64,000 nt of DNA. Origin: Nocardiopsis sp. CNR-923. GTDB lineage: Bacteria; Actinomycetota; Actinomycetes; Streptosporangiales; Streptosporangiaceae. A model generated the notes under the pieces. The model searched no databases, was not told the DNA's origin, and saw nothing but the letters and a program-made list of their open reading frames with translations. Shown piece by piece: positions 1-9,096 of the stretch (within the stretch, counting starts at the first letter, position 1; each line of letters opens with the position of its first letter). Location: the NCBI RefSeq assembly GCF_001942255.1, contig NZ_MKKC01000068.1, forward strand, positions 17,621 through 81,620. The letters are read 5' to 3'. Both the position numbers and the translations under genes were made by a program.

Positions 1-1
1 C

Positions 2-322
2 CGGTCCGTGGACGTGGCTCTGCTGACCCAGGCGCTGCTGGACGGGGACGTGCAGGCCGCGAACCTGTTCACCACCGACCCGCAGATCGCCGCGAACGGG
101 TTCGTCGTCCTGGAGGACCCGGAGAACCTGTTCGGCGCACAGAACGTCACGCCCCTGGTCAACTCCGACCAGGTCGGCCCCCAGGCGCGCGAGGCACTCG
201 ACGCGGTGTCCGCGGCGCTGACCACCGAGTCGCTCACCGCGCTCAACGAACGGGTGATCATCGACAACGAGAACGCGGCGGACGTCGCCCAGGAGTGGCT
301 GGCCGAGGAGGGTTTGGCCTAG
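2..322 (+). CDS. glycine betaine-type ABC transporter substrate-binding protein, C-terminal fragment
   Basis: The window opens inside this gene and only about 106 C-terminal residues remain. The fragment ends in the way typical of the OpuAC/ProX family of periplasmic or lipoprotein binding proteins. It has an ALLTQALLDGDVQAANLFTT stretch, then FVVLEDPENLFGAQNVTPLV, then a helical tail around LNERVIIDN. These proteins capture glycine betaine, choline or carnitine outside the membrane for an osmoprotectant ABC importer. The N-terminus, signal peptide and permease genes lie upstream of the window. The family call is confident; the substrate is inferred. Confidence 0.8.
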   Translation, partial: RSVDVALLTQALLDGDVQAANLFTTDPQIAANGFVVLEDPENLFGAQNVTPLVNSDQVGPQAREALDAVSAALTTESLTALNERVIIDNENAADVAQEWLAEEGLA

Positions 323-618
323 CAGTGCTCGCATTGGGCCTCCGCTTCGGCCCGTGTTCGGGCGCCCCGAAGAGCGGACCGGCGGGCGCCCCCGGCTCCG
401 TCCACGGCGAGGGCCTGTAGCCCACCGGAACGCGTGACGGCCGCGCACGGACTCCCTCCGAGCGCGGCCGATCCCGTTCCGCACCATGATCGGCATGCCC
501 ACGCCGACCGTGCCGCCGCTGAGGGGGCTGTTCGTCGCCAGCCCCAGGCGCTGCCCGGCGACGGCGGGCGTGGTCGTGAACCCGGCCGTCTCCTCGGTGG
601 CGCAGTTCGCCGACGACG
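323..618. other. 296-bp region without a recognisable gene
   Basis: This lies between the binding-protein gene (+) and the flavin reductase (-), so both genes end here. No convincing hairpin terminator was found. From about 480 to 620 the sequence has almost only G/C at every third position on both strands, as coding DNA does. One reading begins MIGMPTPTVPPLRGLF on the plus strand; the opposite strand gives a similarly plausible peptide. I recognise neither, and the piece could be the remnant of a decayed gene. Confidence 0.4.
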
Positions 619-1101
619 TCAGGTCAGCGAGTGGTAGCGGCCCGACCAGCGGGCCAGCGCCGGACCCCGCCCCGCGACCTGCGGCAGGTCGACGACGTCG
701 GCGAAGAAGACCACGTGGTCGCCGACCGGGACCCGGAGACGGACCGAGCACTCCAGCGCGGCCAGCGCCTGGTCCAGCACCAGCGCGCGGGTGCGTCGAC
801 CCCGGTGGTGGGCCTGCCCGGAGACCAGCAGGCGCGCGCTGGGGCGTCCCTCGGCGGAGAACCGCCCCGCCAGGGCGCGCTGGCCCGCGCCCAGCACGCT
901 CACCGCGAACTCGCCCACCTCCTCGATCACCTCGGCCATGTACCCGTCCGCGCGCACGCTCACCGACACGATCGGCGGGTCGGCGGACACGGACCCGAAG
1001 GCGCTGACCGTCGCGCCGACGTCGTCACGGCCGTCGGCGACGGTCACCACGGTCACGCCGGTCGGCAGCAGGGCCATCGCGTCCAGGAAGGGACCGGTCA
1101 A
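619..1101 (-). CDS. flavin reductase-like FMN-binding protein
   Basis: About 160 residues of the flavin reductase-like, FMN-binding split-barrel family, which supplies reduced flavin to monooxygenases or acts as a small flavoprotein. The family opening FLDAMALLPTGVTVVTV is followed by SAFGSVSADPPIVSVSV and then GEFAVSVLGAGQRALAGRF. The ending ARWSGRYHSLT matches the usual final strand. The likely start is TTG at 1101, which overlaps the sppA stop as TTGA and suggests translational coupling. No clear Shine-Dalgarno is visible there. The only Met start close by would cut off the first helix. The partner oxygenase cannot be told from the context. Confidence 0.72.
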   Translation of the reverse strand: MTGPFLDAMALLPTGVTVVTVADGRDDVGATVSAFGSVSADPPIVSVSVRADGYMAEVIEEVGEFAVSVLGAGQRALAGRFSAEGRPSARLLVSGQAHHRGRRTRALVLDQALAALECSVRLRVPVGDHVVFFADVVDLPQVAGRGPALARWSGRYHSLT

Positions 1102-2823
1102 CGGATGTCCCAACCGTCGACCATCGACAGCGGACCCGTCACGGGCAGCCCCATCGCCAGGGCGGCGTCCGTCAGCGCTCCCCACGGGCTCAGCGTGCTC
1201 TGGGGCTGCGCGGAGGCCAGGTCCTCGCTGGACTCGTGCGGGCGGAACCGGTCCAGGGGGTGTGTGCGCGGGAAGGCGCGCAGGGGAAGCGGACCGGCGT
1301 CCGCCTTCTCCCGGGCCAGGCGCACGGCGGTCGCCAACCCGCCCAGTTCGTCCACGAGTCCGCGCTCGTGCGCGTCGCGCCCGGTCCACACACGGCCCCG
1401 GGCCACCTCGTGCACCTGCTCGCGGGTCATGCCGCGGGCCTGGGCGACCTTGCCGACGAAGTGTCGTAGATCTCGTCCAGCAGGGCGTTGATCCGCTCCC
1501 ACTCGGACTCGGTGAACGGGCGCGTGGTGTCGAACATACCCGCGTGATCGCCGCTGCTCACGGCGTCCGTGGTCACCCCGAACCGCTCCATGAGGGCGCC
1601 GAACACCGGCTTGCCGGTGATCACGCCGATCGACCCGGTGATCGTGCCGGGCTGGGCGACGACCGCGTCCGCGCCCAGCGTCACGTAGTAGCCGCCCGAC
1701 CCGGCGATGTCGCCCATGGCGGCGATCACGGGGATGCCCGCCTCGCTGGTGAGCTGGCTCTCGCGGCGGATGGCGTCGGAGGCCGTCGGGGAGCCGCCCC
1801 GGCTGTCCACCCGGAAGACCACGGCCTTGACCCGCGGGTCTCGTCGGGCGGCGCGGAAGGCGGCGGTGACGGTGTCGGAGCCCATGACCGAGCCGCCGCC
1901 CAGCGGCGAGCGACGCGACCTGCCCAGGGCGATCGCGCCGTGGCCGGTGATCAGCGCGATGTGGCCGGGGCCGTCGCCGAGGGCGGGCTTGGGCATGGGC
2001 GTGTGCTTGCGGTGGTAGCGGGCCACGTACTGCAGTTCGGGGTCCTGGCCCCTGGGGTGCTCGGCGCGTACCCGCTCCGTGAGCTCCTCGTACACCTCGT
2101 CGCGGTAGGACAGGGCGTCGACCAGTCCGGCGTCCAGAGCCTCCCGTGGCATGAGCGGTCCGCGTGAGACGAACGCGCGGACCTCGTCCTCGGTCAGGCC
2201 GCGCGCCTCGGCGACGGCTCGGTGATCTGGTCGCTGAGCGAGGTGACGATGCGGTCGGCGGCCTCGCGGTGCGCCTCGGTGAACCCGGTCTCGGTGACTC
2301 CGTTGAGGGCGTTCTTGTACTCGTGGCGCTTGCCTACCTCGTAGGTGACGTCGAGCTTGTCGATGGCGCCCTTGACGAAGGTGCTGCGCATGATCAGGCC
2401 GGTCAGCCCCAGGACGCCGGTCGGGGACATCACCACGCGGGAGAAGGCGCACGCCAGGTAGTAGGGAAGGTTTCCGGAGCCCGTCTCGCCGAAGGAGTCG
2501 GCCCAGGCGACCGCGGTCTTGCCCGAGGCGCGAAAGTCGGCGACCGCCTCGCGCAGCTCCTGGGTCCTGGCGAAGCCGAGCGGGCGGCCGTCGATGCGCA
2601 CGACCAGTGCGGCCACCTTCGGGTCGCGCGCGCCGCGCCGGATGCCCTCGACGACGTCGAGGAAGTGCTGCCGACGGCGGTTCATGATCTGGCTGATCGG
2701 GTCTCCGGGGGCCTCGTCGGCGACCCCCTCGGTCAGGTCCAGTTCCAGCACCAGCGGGCCGTGCGGGCCCGGCCGGAGGCGGGAGAGGGACAAGGGCTCC
2801 GTGATCTTCGCGAGGTCCACCAT
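1098..2823 (-). CDS. sppA: signal peptide peptidase SppA, S49 family (two apparent frameshifts)
   Basis: A two-domain protease IV type of about 575 residues once two breaks are repaired. S49 enzymes degrade cleaved signal peptides at the membrane using a Ser/Lys dyad. The Lys is visible as GKRHEYKNAL (about K170) in the N-terminal domain and the Ser as DIAGSGGYYV (about S376) in the C-terminal domain, followed by TITGSIGVITGKP. The first break is near 2212, where GAGCCG stands for GAGGCCG. The second is near 1466, where GACAC stands for GACCAC. In both a missing base moves the reading to the next frame, and homology continues without loss. A -10 element lies 6 bases before the ATG, so the transcript is probably leaderless. 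No transmembrane anchor is obvious. Confidence 0.88.
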
Positions 2824-2829
2824 GGAACC

Positions 2830-2835
2830 ACCCTA
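2830..2835 (-). promoter_or_regulatory. leaderless -10 element of sppA
   Basis: On the minus strand TAGGGT stands 6 bases before the ATG of sppA. That places the transcription start at or next to the start codon. No Shine-Dalgarno sequence fits in the gap. Confidence 0.5.
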
Positions 2836-2982
2836 ATGGCCGGGGCTCGGGGCGGCCCCGTGTCCAGGTGAGGGGGTGGGGCGCCGGCGCGGTGATCGGG
2901 GACCGCCAGGGCGGGTGCGCCGAAGATGCCCTAGGGTCGTGGTTGTTCTGAGCACGGGACGCGGGGTTGAGAGGGACGAGGC

Positions 2983-3681
2983 ATGGCGGGCACGAACGAC
3001 GGGGTCGGTCGACGACGGCGGACGCCCGCAGCGCGCACGGGTGCGGGAGTCGCAGCGGCCGCCGCGGCGCTGACGGTGCTGGCCGCCTGTTCCGGGGGCG
3101 ACGGCGACGGCGGCGACGGCGGGCCGCGGATGGCGCTCGGCGACAGCGGGCTCATGGAGGGCGTCGCGCCCCCGGGCCCCGAGGGGTTCACCCCGGTGGA
3201 GGTCGCGGGCATCGCGGTCAACGCCCCCGACGGGTGGGAGGTCCAGAACGAGGGCGACTCGCTGTGCATGAGCCCGCCCGGCCAGGCCGCGTGCGCCTAC
3301 GGCTCGGTCCAGCTCGTCGCCCGGGCTGCGGCGAACCAGCCCCAGGGCTGGCCCCTGGAGGGCGAGGCCTATCGGGAGGACGAGGGCTGGGCGGCCGCCC
3401 CCGACAGTTGCCGCAGCCTCAACACGGCCGCCTCGGGCGACATCGGCGTGGAGGACTCCGACCTCCGCGAGTCCGGTTTCTTCGAGGACCACGCGGACGG
3501 CCTGACGTCCCACCAGGCGCTGTGGGACGTCACCTGCGTCAACGACGAGACCTTCCAGGTGCGCATGTGGTTCCTGCCGATCAGTGACGTGCTGCTGTAC
3601 GTCTGGTCGGTGGACGCCCAGTACGAGGAGGTCTACACCCAGATCGCCGCTTCGATGGACACCTCCGGCTACCGGAACTGA
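2983..3681 (+). CDS. secreted lipoprotein of unknown function
   Basis: 232 residues. An Arg-rich n-region (RRRRTPAARTG) leads into an Ala-rich hydrophobic core and a clear lipobox, LAAC, with the modified Cys at about residue 36. A Gly/Asp-rich linker follows, then a globular domain with two or three further Cys (GDSLCMSPPGQAACAYG, DSCRSL, WDVTC). It is predicted to be a lipid-anchored protein outside the cell membrane. ATG at 2983 is preceded by GAGGGACGAGGC, a good ribosome-binding site. I do not recognise the mature domain. The next gene encodes a membrane-associated type of peptidase, but 129 bases separate them. Confidence 0.8.
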   Translation: MAGTNDGVGRRRRTPAARTGAGVAAAAAALTVLAACSGGDGDGGDGGPRMALGDSGLMEGVAPPGPEGFTPVEVAGIAVNAPDGWEVQNEGDSLCMSPPGQAACAYGSVQLVARAAANQPQGWPLEGEAYREDEGWAAAPDSCRSLNTAASGDIGVEDSDLRESGFFEDHADGLTSHQALWDVTCVNDETFQVRMWFLPISDVLLYVWSVDAQYEEVYTQIAASMDTSGYRN

Positions 3682-3810
3682 ACCGGGGCGCCGCCGCGTC
3701 CGTCCGGGGCCGTTCACCCGATGGGTGCCCGTCAGCCCTCCGGAGGCCATAGGGTCGTAGTCGTCAGGTGACGACAGTTCGGCTACGGCGCGAATCGGGG
3801 TGCAGCACTG

Positions 3811-5132
3811 GTGACCACCAATGGAGCGGCGGGACGTGTGGTTCAGTACACGCTCGACAACGGATTGCGGCTGGTGACCGCACCGGCGTCCACCGGGAGG
3901 GTCGCCGCTGTGAACCTCTGGTACGGGGTCGGGTCCCGCCACGAGGTGCCCGGCCGCACCGGGTTCGCGCACCTGTTCGAGCACCTGATGTTCCAGGGCA
4001 GCGGGAACGTCGTCAAGGGTGAGCACTTCGAGGTCGTCGAGCGGCTCGGCGGCGACATCAACGCCTCCACCTCCACCGACCGCACGAACTACTACGAGAC
4101 GGTGCCCGAGCACGCGCTCGACCTCATCCTCTGGCTGGAGGCCGACCGCCTGTCCACGCTGCGCGACGGAATGACCCAGGAGGTCCTGGACAACCAGCGC
4201 GACGTCGTCAAGAACGAGCGCCGCCAGCGCTACGACAACCAGCCCTACGGCACGGCCCTGGAACGCATCCTGCGACTGGGCTACCCCGAGGGCCACCCGT
4301 ACCACCACCCGACCATCGGCTCCATGGCCGACCTCGACGCCGCCGACCTGGACTACGTCAAGTCCTTCCACAAGGCGCACTACGGCCCGGACAACTGCGT
4401 CCTCACCGTGGTCAGCGACCTGGACCCCGAGGACGTCCTGGCGCGCGTCGAGCGCTTCTTCGGACCCGTTCCCGCCCGCGACGCCCTGCCCGAGGCGCCC
4501 GACGCCTCCCTGCCCGAGCCATTGGGCGGCCCGGTCCGCGACTCCGTCACCGAGACCGTGCCCGCCGCGGCGTGTTCGCCGGGTACCGCGTCGCACCCTA
4601 CGGTTCGCGGGACTTCGACGTCATGCACCTGGCCTCGGCCGTGCTCGGCCAGGGGCAGGGCAGCCGCCTGTACCGCGCGCTCGTGGTCGACCGCCCCATC
4701 GCCGCCGACGACGGCGGGGCCGCTGCCGACATCCTGCCGTTCCGCTACACCGACAGCCTGATGCTGGTGAACATGCTCGCCCGCGAGGGCGTCAGCGGCG
4801 ACGAGCTGGAGACCGCCATGCGCGAGGAGATCGCCAAGCTCGCCGCCGGCGTCACCGAGGAGGAGCTCGACCGCGCCCGGGCCGTCCTGGAGCGCGACCA
4901 CCTCCAGACGCTCGCCAGCCCGGCGGGTCTGGCCGACGCCATCGGCAGCGCCACGCAGCTGCTGGGGGACCCCGAACTCGTCTTCACCTGGCCCGAGCGC
5001 TGGGCCGACATCACCGCGGAGGAGGTGCGGTCGGCGGTCGAGCGCCTGCTCGTCGACGACAACCTGCTCGTGGTCCGTTTCGACCCCGAGACCGCACAGG
5101 CGTCCTCGGAGCCCGAGCCCGCCGCCTCCTAG
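3811..5132 (+). CDS. M16 (pitrilysin) family zinc peptidase, catalytic subunit (one apparent frameshift)
   Basis: About 440 residues. The inverted zinc motif HLFEH (H54, E57, H58) is present in FAHLFEHLMFQGS. The third ligand is probably E136 in NQRDVVKNERRQRYDN. Substrate-strand features GGDINASTSTDRTNYYE and GYPEGHPYHHPTIGSMADLD are typical. These enzymes cleave peptides or act in protein turnover. Near 4573 one base is missing; reading continues in the next frame at VFAGYRVAPYGSRDFDVM and ends normally. GTG at 3811 is the best start. The next gene, 43 bases on, encodes a non-catalytic M16 partner, as in two-subunit bacterial M16 enzymes. Confidence 0.88.
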
Positions 5133-5175
5133 TCACAGGCACTGTCACCGCAAGTCGCAGAAAGAGCCGTAGAGC

Positions 5176-6522
5176 ATGCCGCAGACACGCCCGGACCTCG
5201 GTTCCCCAGCGTCCTACTCGTTTCCCGTGCCCCAGCGGGTCACCGTCGGGGGCGGCACGGTCGTCGCCGTCGACCTGCCCGGTCAGAACCTGGCCTCCCT
5301 TCGCCTCGTGCACCCCCACGGCGGTGCGGCCGAGCCGCTCGACGCGATGGGCGTCAGCGTGCTCACCAGCGAGGTCCTGGAGGACGGCCCCGACGGAAAC
5401 AGCTCCCTCGCCCCGGCCCTGGAGCGGCACGGCGCCGAGTGGGTCTCCCGGGTCACCTGGGACGGTTTCATCACCGGCCTCGACGTCCCGGTGAGCCGAC
5501 TGGGCGACGCGGTCCGCCTGTTCGCCGACGCCGTGCGCCGCCCCGCCCTGACCGCCGACGACGTCGTCCGCCGCCGCGACCAGCTTCTGGAGCGGTTCTG
5601 GCTGGAGGCGGCCTCCGCGTCCACGCTCGCCATGCGCTGCCTGGGAGGGCAGCTGTTCACCGGCCGCTACGCCACGCCGCTGTCGGGCGGCCCGGTCCGG
5701 TTGGCCGACGTCACCCCGGAGATGGTCGCGCGCCACCACAACGACTTCGTCGCCTCGGCGGCCGGGACGCTCGTGGTCGTCGGCGACCTGCGCGGGGTCG
5801 ACCTGGAGGCGCTGGGCAAGACCGTTTTCGCAGACGTGGCCGCGACGCCGGAGCCGGAGTTGGCCGAGCCCGCGCCGCCGCCGGGGGAGCTGCCCCGCCT
5901 GCTCATCGTGGACCGGCCCGGCTCGGTGCAGTCCGCCCTGGTCATCGCGCACCGCGCTCCGTCGCGTTCCCAGGTGGACCTGCCGCGCGCCGAGGGCGTC
6001 AGCGAGGTCCTCGGCGGGATGTTCACCTCCCGCCTCAACATGGAGCTGCGCGAGCGGCTCGGCTACACCTACGGCGCCGGTTCGCGGTTCGACCTGCGCC
6101 GCGACAGCGGGGTCTTCTTCGCCTCCACGCAGGTCGAGGCGGACACCACCGCGCACTCGATCACCTCGGCACTGGAGCAGATCACAAGGCTGCGGGAGTC
6201 GGGGGTGACCGAGGACGAACTGGCGTCGGTCCGCGAGTCCAACATCGTGGGCCTGCCGGTCACCTACTCGACCGCGCGGGCGATCGCGGGCGCGCTGGTG
6301 GACATCGTCGTGCACGACCTGCCCGACGACCACGTCGACCGCAATCGCGCCGGATACGAGCGGCTCACCCGGGCCGACCTCGACTCGGCCGCCGTCGAGT
6401 ACCTTCGCCCGGAGGAGGCGGTCGTGATCGTCGTCGGCGACGCCGAGCGGCTGCGTCGGCCCCTCGCCGACATCGGTGTGGGCCCGGTCGAGGTACGCTC
6501 ACCCGAGTCCCTCTGGTCCTGA
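5176..6522 (+). CDS. M16 family protein lacking the zinc site (partner subunit)
   Basis: 448 residues in one frame. It shares the M16 fold (AMRCLGGQLFTGRYATPLSG, MFTSRLNMELRERLGYTYGAG, ARAIAGALVDIVVHDLP) but has no HxxEH motif, so it should not bind zinc. The conserved R/Y-containing region near ELRERLGYTYGAGSRFDLR is the part that binds substrate in the partner subunit of heterodimeric M16B peptidases. Its place directly behind the catalytic M16 gene supports an obligate pair. ATG at 5176 follows AGAAAGAGCCGTAGAGC, a purine-rich ribosome site. A strong hairpin follows the stop. Confidence 0.87.
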   Translation: MPQTRPDLGSPASYSFPVPQRVTVGGGTVVAVDLPGQNLASLRLVHPHGGAAEPLDAMGVSVLTSEVLEDGPDGNSSLAPALERHGAEWVSRVTWDGFITGLDVPVSRLGDAVRLFADAVRRPALTADDVVRRRDQLLERFWLEAASASTLAMRCLGGQLFTGRYATPLSGGPVRLADVTPEMVARHHNDFVASAAGTLVVVGDLRGVDLEALGKTVFADVAATPEPELAEPAPPPGELPRLLIVDRPGSVQSALVIAHRAPSRSQVDLPRAEGVSEVLGGMFTSRLNMELRERLGYTYGAGSRFDLRRDSGVFFASTQVEADTTAHSITSALEQITRLRESGVTEDELASVRESNIVGLPVTYSTARAIAGALVDIVVHDLPDDHVDRNRAGYERLTRADLDSAAVEYLRPEEAVVIVVGDAERLRRPLADIGVGPVEVRSPESLWS

Positions 6523-6530
6523 ACGTCGTA

Positions 6531-6557
6531 CCGGGCGCGGCGCCCCGCCGCGCCCGG
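6531..6557 (+). terminator. hairpin terminator after the M16 pair
   Basis: A perfect 11-bp GC stem (CCGGGCGCGGC and its complement) closes a 5-base loop 9 bases after the stop codon. There is no T tract, which is usual for actinobacterial terminators. Confidence 0.6.
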
Positions 6558-6868
6558 ACCCGACCTCGTCCCAGGTCCCGGGCAAGGAACGGTCAAGGAG
6601 ACGTAGGTCACCGCATGTGTGGCCGAGCATCGGACATAACGAAAACGAACCTATGTATCAGTGTTCCGGCGTCGACCTGCGTCGACCCGGGGCGCGACTG
6701 ATATAACGAGTGATCCGTGCACCTACGTGGTGACAGCGACCGCAATGCTCCGCAGGAGGCCGCCATGACCGGTGAATGGACCCGTGGATAACCTTGTCCT
6801 CCCTAGACAACCCCCACACCCAGCGGCCCGAGGCATCGCCCGGCGCGGCGACCCCGGAGGGTGCCAAC
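6558..6868 (+). other. leader region upstream of the Ser/Thr kinase
   Basis: About 310 bases, less GC-rich than its surroundings between 6630 and 6710. ACATAACGAAAACGAACCTATG and TGATATAAC are the only AT-rich segments and probably contain the promoter (a TATAAC hexamer lies near 6702). A short reading frame with a strong ribosome site lies at 6765. No protein-coding gene of normal size is apparent. Confidence 0.4.
6765..6791 (+). CDS. possible 8-codon leader peptide (MTGEWTRG)
   Basis: ATG follows a near-perfect ribosome site, AGGAGG with a 5-base spacer, and the frame closes with TAA after eight codons. The real kinase start lies 78 bases further on. A strong ribosome site followed by so short a frame can act as a regulatory upstream frame. 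It may also be a chance product of an ATG next to the site. Confidence 0.3.
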   Translation: MTGEWTRG

Positions 6869-8043
6869 ATGGCCGACGTCGAGCCTGAGGGTCGGCTGCT
6901 CAAGGGTCGCTACCAGTTGACCTCCGAGATCGCTCGGGGCGGAGTGGGCACCGTGTGGCGCGCCACCGACCTCGTCATCGACCGCGAGGTGGCCGTCAAG
7001 GAGTTGCGCCTGCCCGCCGACCTCAGCCGGGCCGAGCGCGAGTCCCTCCTGCAGCGGACCACCCGCGAGGCCCGTGTCGCCGGGCGTCTGACCCACCCCA
7101 GCCTGGTCACCGTCCTGGACGTCGTGGACGAGGACGACCGGCCGTGGATCGTCATGGAGCTGGTGGAGGCCTCCACCCTGGAGGCGATCATCCAGATGGG
7201 CGGCCCGTTGCCCTACCAGCGGGTGGCCGAGATCGGGCTCCAGCTGATCGACGCCCTGAAGGTGGCGCACGCCGAGGGGATCGTGCACCGCGACGTCAAG
7301 CCCGAGAACGTGATGATCAGCGAGTCCGGCCGCGTGGTCCTGACCGACTTCGGCCTGGCCGCGTGGAACGGCGAGTCGGCGCTCAGCGCGTCCGGGCGCA
7401 TCATCGGTTCGCCCGCCTACATCCCGCCGGAACGGGCCAAGGCGGGGCCGGTGGGTCCGGAGTCGGACCTGTGGTCCCTGGGCGCGACCCTGTACGCGGC
7501 AGTCGAGGGCCACCCGCCCTACGACCGCAAGGCTACATCAAGATTCTGCGCCAGGAGCAGCTGGACGAGCCCGCCGCCGCGGCCAACGCCGGTCCGCTGG
7601 CGCCGGTGCTGGCCGGGCTGTTGAAGGTCGAGCCGAGTGAGCGGCTCACCGCGGAGAACGCCACGAAGATGCTGAGGATCGCGGCGCTGGCCCCGTGGGC
7701 TCCGGAGACGAGCCCCGAACGCGGCGCGGACGGTCCGGCCACGCCCGCCGAACCCCGCCCCGCGGAGGCAGAGCACGGCCACCACGGGTCGGCGCGCGAG
7801 CAGGCGCGGGAGCACTTCCGGGCGGGCGCGCACGTGCTGGCCGAGTCGATCAACGAACGGCTGCGCCACAGTCCCGAGGCGATGAACACGATCATGACGT
7901 CGATCCGCGAGTCGACGGACACGCTGGGACTGACGAGTTCGGGCAAGCACGCCGAGCGCGGCCGGCTGCCGGTGGTGGCCGCCGTGGTGCTGGGGATCGC
8001 CGTGCTGCTGGCCATCGTGCTGTGGGCGCTGCTGGGCCGCTGA
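6869..8043 (+). CDS. membrane-anchored serine/threonine protein kinase (one apparent frameshift)
   Basis: About 391 residues. The PknB-like kinase domain spans about residues 12-260, with the Gly loop GGVGTVWRA, VAVKEL (K44), catalytic loop HRDVKPENVM, DFGLA, and GSPAYIPPER. Near 7532 AAGGCTAC should read AAGGGCTAC; after that the frame continues as YIKILRQEQLDEP. The C-terminal region ends in one hydrophobic span, LPVVAAVVLGIAVLLAIVLW, with almost nothing outside the membrane. It therefore lacks the PASTA sensors of PknB and its signal input is unknown. ATG at 6869 is chosen because GGAGGGTGCCAAC precedes it. The in-frame ATG at 6776 would add codons unusual for this genome (ATA, CTA). Confidence 0.87.
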
Positions 8044-8112
8044 ACCGGTCGCGCACGCGCACGGACCCGCGGACGTGGACGCGCCCGCCCGCGGGGCCGT
8101 CCGCGAACCGAG

Positions 8113-8187
8113 TAGGGCCGGCGGGATTCGAACCCGCACTGTACAGCACCTAAAGCTGCCGTCTCCTGCCGGTTGGACTACGGCCCC
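8113..8187 (-). tRNA. tRNA with anticodon UAG (Leu), atypical short variable region
   Basis: A 75-base cloverleaf. The 7-bp acceptor stem is GGGGCCG with CGGCCCT (one G-U). The D loop is AACCGGCA. The T arm is GCGGG-TTCGAAT-CCCGC. The anticodon loop TTTAGGT sits on stem GCAGC/GCTGT and gives anticodon UAG, which reads the leucine codon CUA. Leucine tRNAs normally carry a long variable arm; here only five bases (ACAGT) lie between the anticodon and T stems. Two extra bases sit between the D and anticodon arms. No CCA is encoded. The cloverleaf call is sure; the amino acid is inferred from the anticodon. Confidence 0.82.
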
Positions 8188-8283
8188 GTCTGGACAACTG
8201 TACCGGTGGTGGACAGCGGTCCCGCTCCGTAGGCGGGCGACGGCGCCGGGCCGCACGGGCCGGGCGCCGGGGGAACGGGGACG

Positions 8284-8766
8284 TCAGACGCCGAGTTCGC
8301 GCTTGATCCGGTCGACGTGGCCGGTGGCCTTCACGTTGTAGAAGGCCTTGGCGACCCTGCCGTCGGCGCCGACGACGATCGTGGAGCGGATCACGCCCTG
8401 AACGAGGCGGCCGTAGTTCTTCTTCTCCCCGAAGGCGCCGTAGGCGCGCAGAGTGTCCTTCTCGGGGTCGCCGAGCAGGGGGAAGGTGAGGCCCTCCTTG
8501 TCCCGGAACTGCGCGAGCCTGTCCGCGGTGTCCGGGGAGATGCCGAGCACGGTGAACCCGGCGGAGTCGAAGTCGCGCAGGTTGTCGCGGAAGTCACAGG
8601 ACTCCGTGGTGCAGCCGGGCGTCATCGCGGCGGGATAGAAGTAGAGGACGGCGCTCTTGCCGGTGGAGGCCAGCACCTCGCTGAGCGTGACGGGTTTGCC
8701 GTCGGCGTCGGGGAGGGTGAAGTCGGGGGCCTGGTCGCCGGGCTCCAGACGGATCGGGTCGCTCAC
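8284..8766 (-). CDS. bcp: thioredoxin-dependent peroxiredoxin, Bcp/PrxQ family
   Basis: About 160 residues. Bcp reduces hydrogen peroxide and organic hydroperoxides in the cytoplasm using thioredoxin. The peroxidatic Cys lies in MTPGCTTESCDF (C52), with the resolving Cys five residues later (C57), the one-helix arrangement of PrxQ proteins. The PGDQAPDFTLPDADG opening, YFYPAAMTPGC and GVIRSTIVVGADGRV segments are canonical. GTG at 8766 gives the usual family length; an ATG at 8823 would add 19 atypical residues. The gene ends 96 bases from the tRNA, which has the same orientation. Confidence 0.92.
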   Translation of the reverse strand: MSDPIRLEPGDQAPDFTLPDADGKPVTLSEVLASTGKSAVLYFYPAAMTPGCTTESCDFRDNLRDFDSAGFTVLGISPDTADRLAQFRDKEGLTFPLLGDPEKDTLRAYGAFGEKKNYGRLVQGVIRSTIVVGADGRVAKAFYNVKATGHVDRIKRELGV

Positions 8767-9096
8767 GTGGTGTTCCAATCTGTGGCTGGCGGAGCGGTCG
8801 GCCCCGCTGTCCTTGGCCCTCACACTACGCCCCGAGCCCGGGGTGCGGGCCGCCGCTTCGGAGGTCAGGGGCGCTGGCGAGGGCGTTCTTCGGTTGCGAT
8901 TGCGGTTCGGTTCCTCCGCGACGGCGGAGATCCGTGGTGCTATCGCCTATCGTTGACCGCACTCGTGGTTGTGGTCCGATCCGTCGATGATCCGGACCTT
9001 GACCCGCACTCGGGCGACACGCCCTCGTCCGGTAGGCGGCCTCGGAGCCCCGGGACCGGAACAGACCCGCTTCGCGTTTGGGAGTCATTGCCGACG

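Noticed and set aside
6776..6868. An earlier ATG start for the Ser/Thr kinase
   Set aside because: The added 31 residues use codons rare in this genome (ATA, CTA) and the kinase domain starts just after 6869, which has its own ribosome site.
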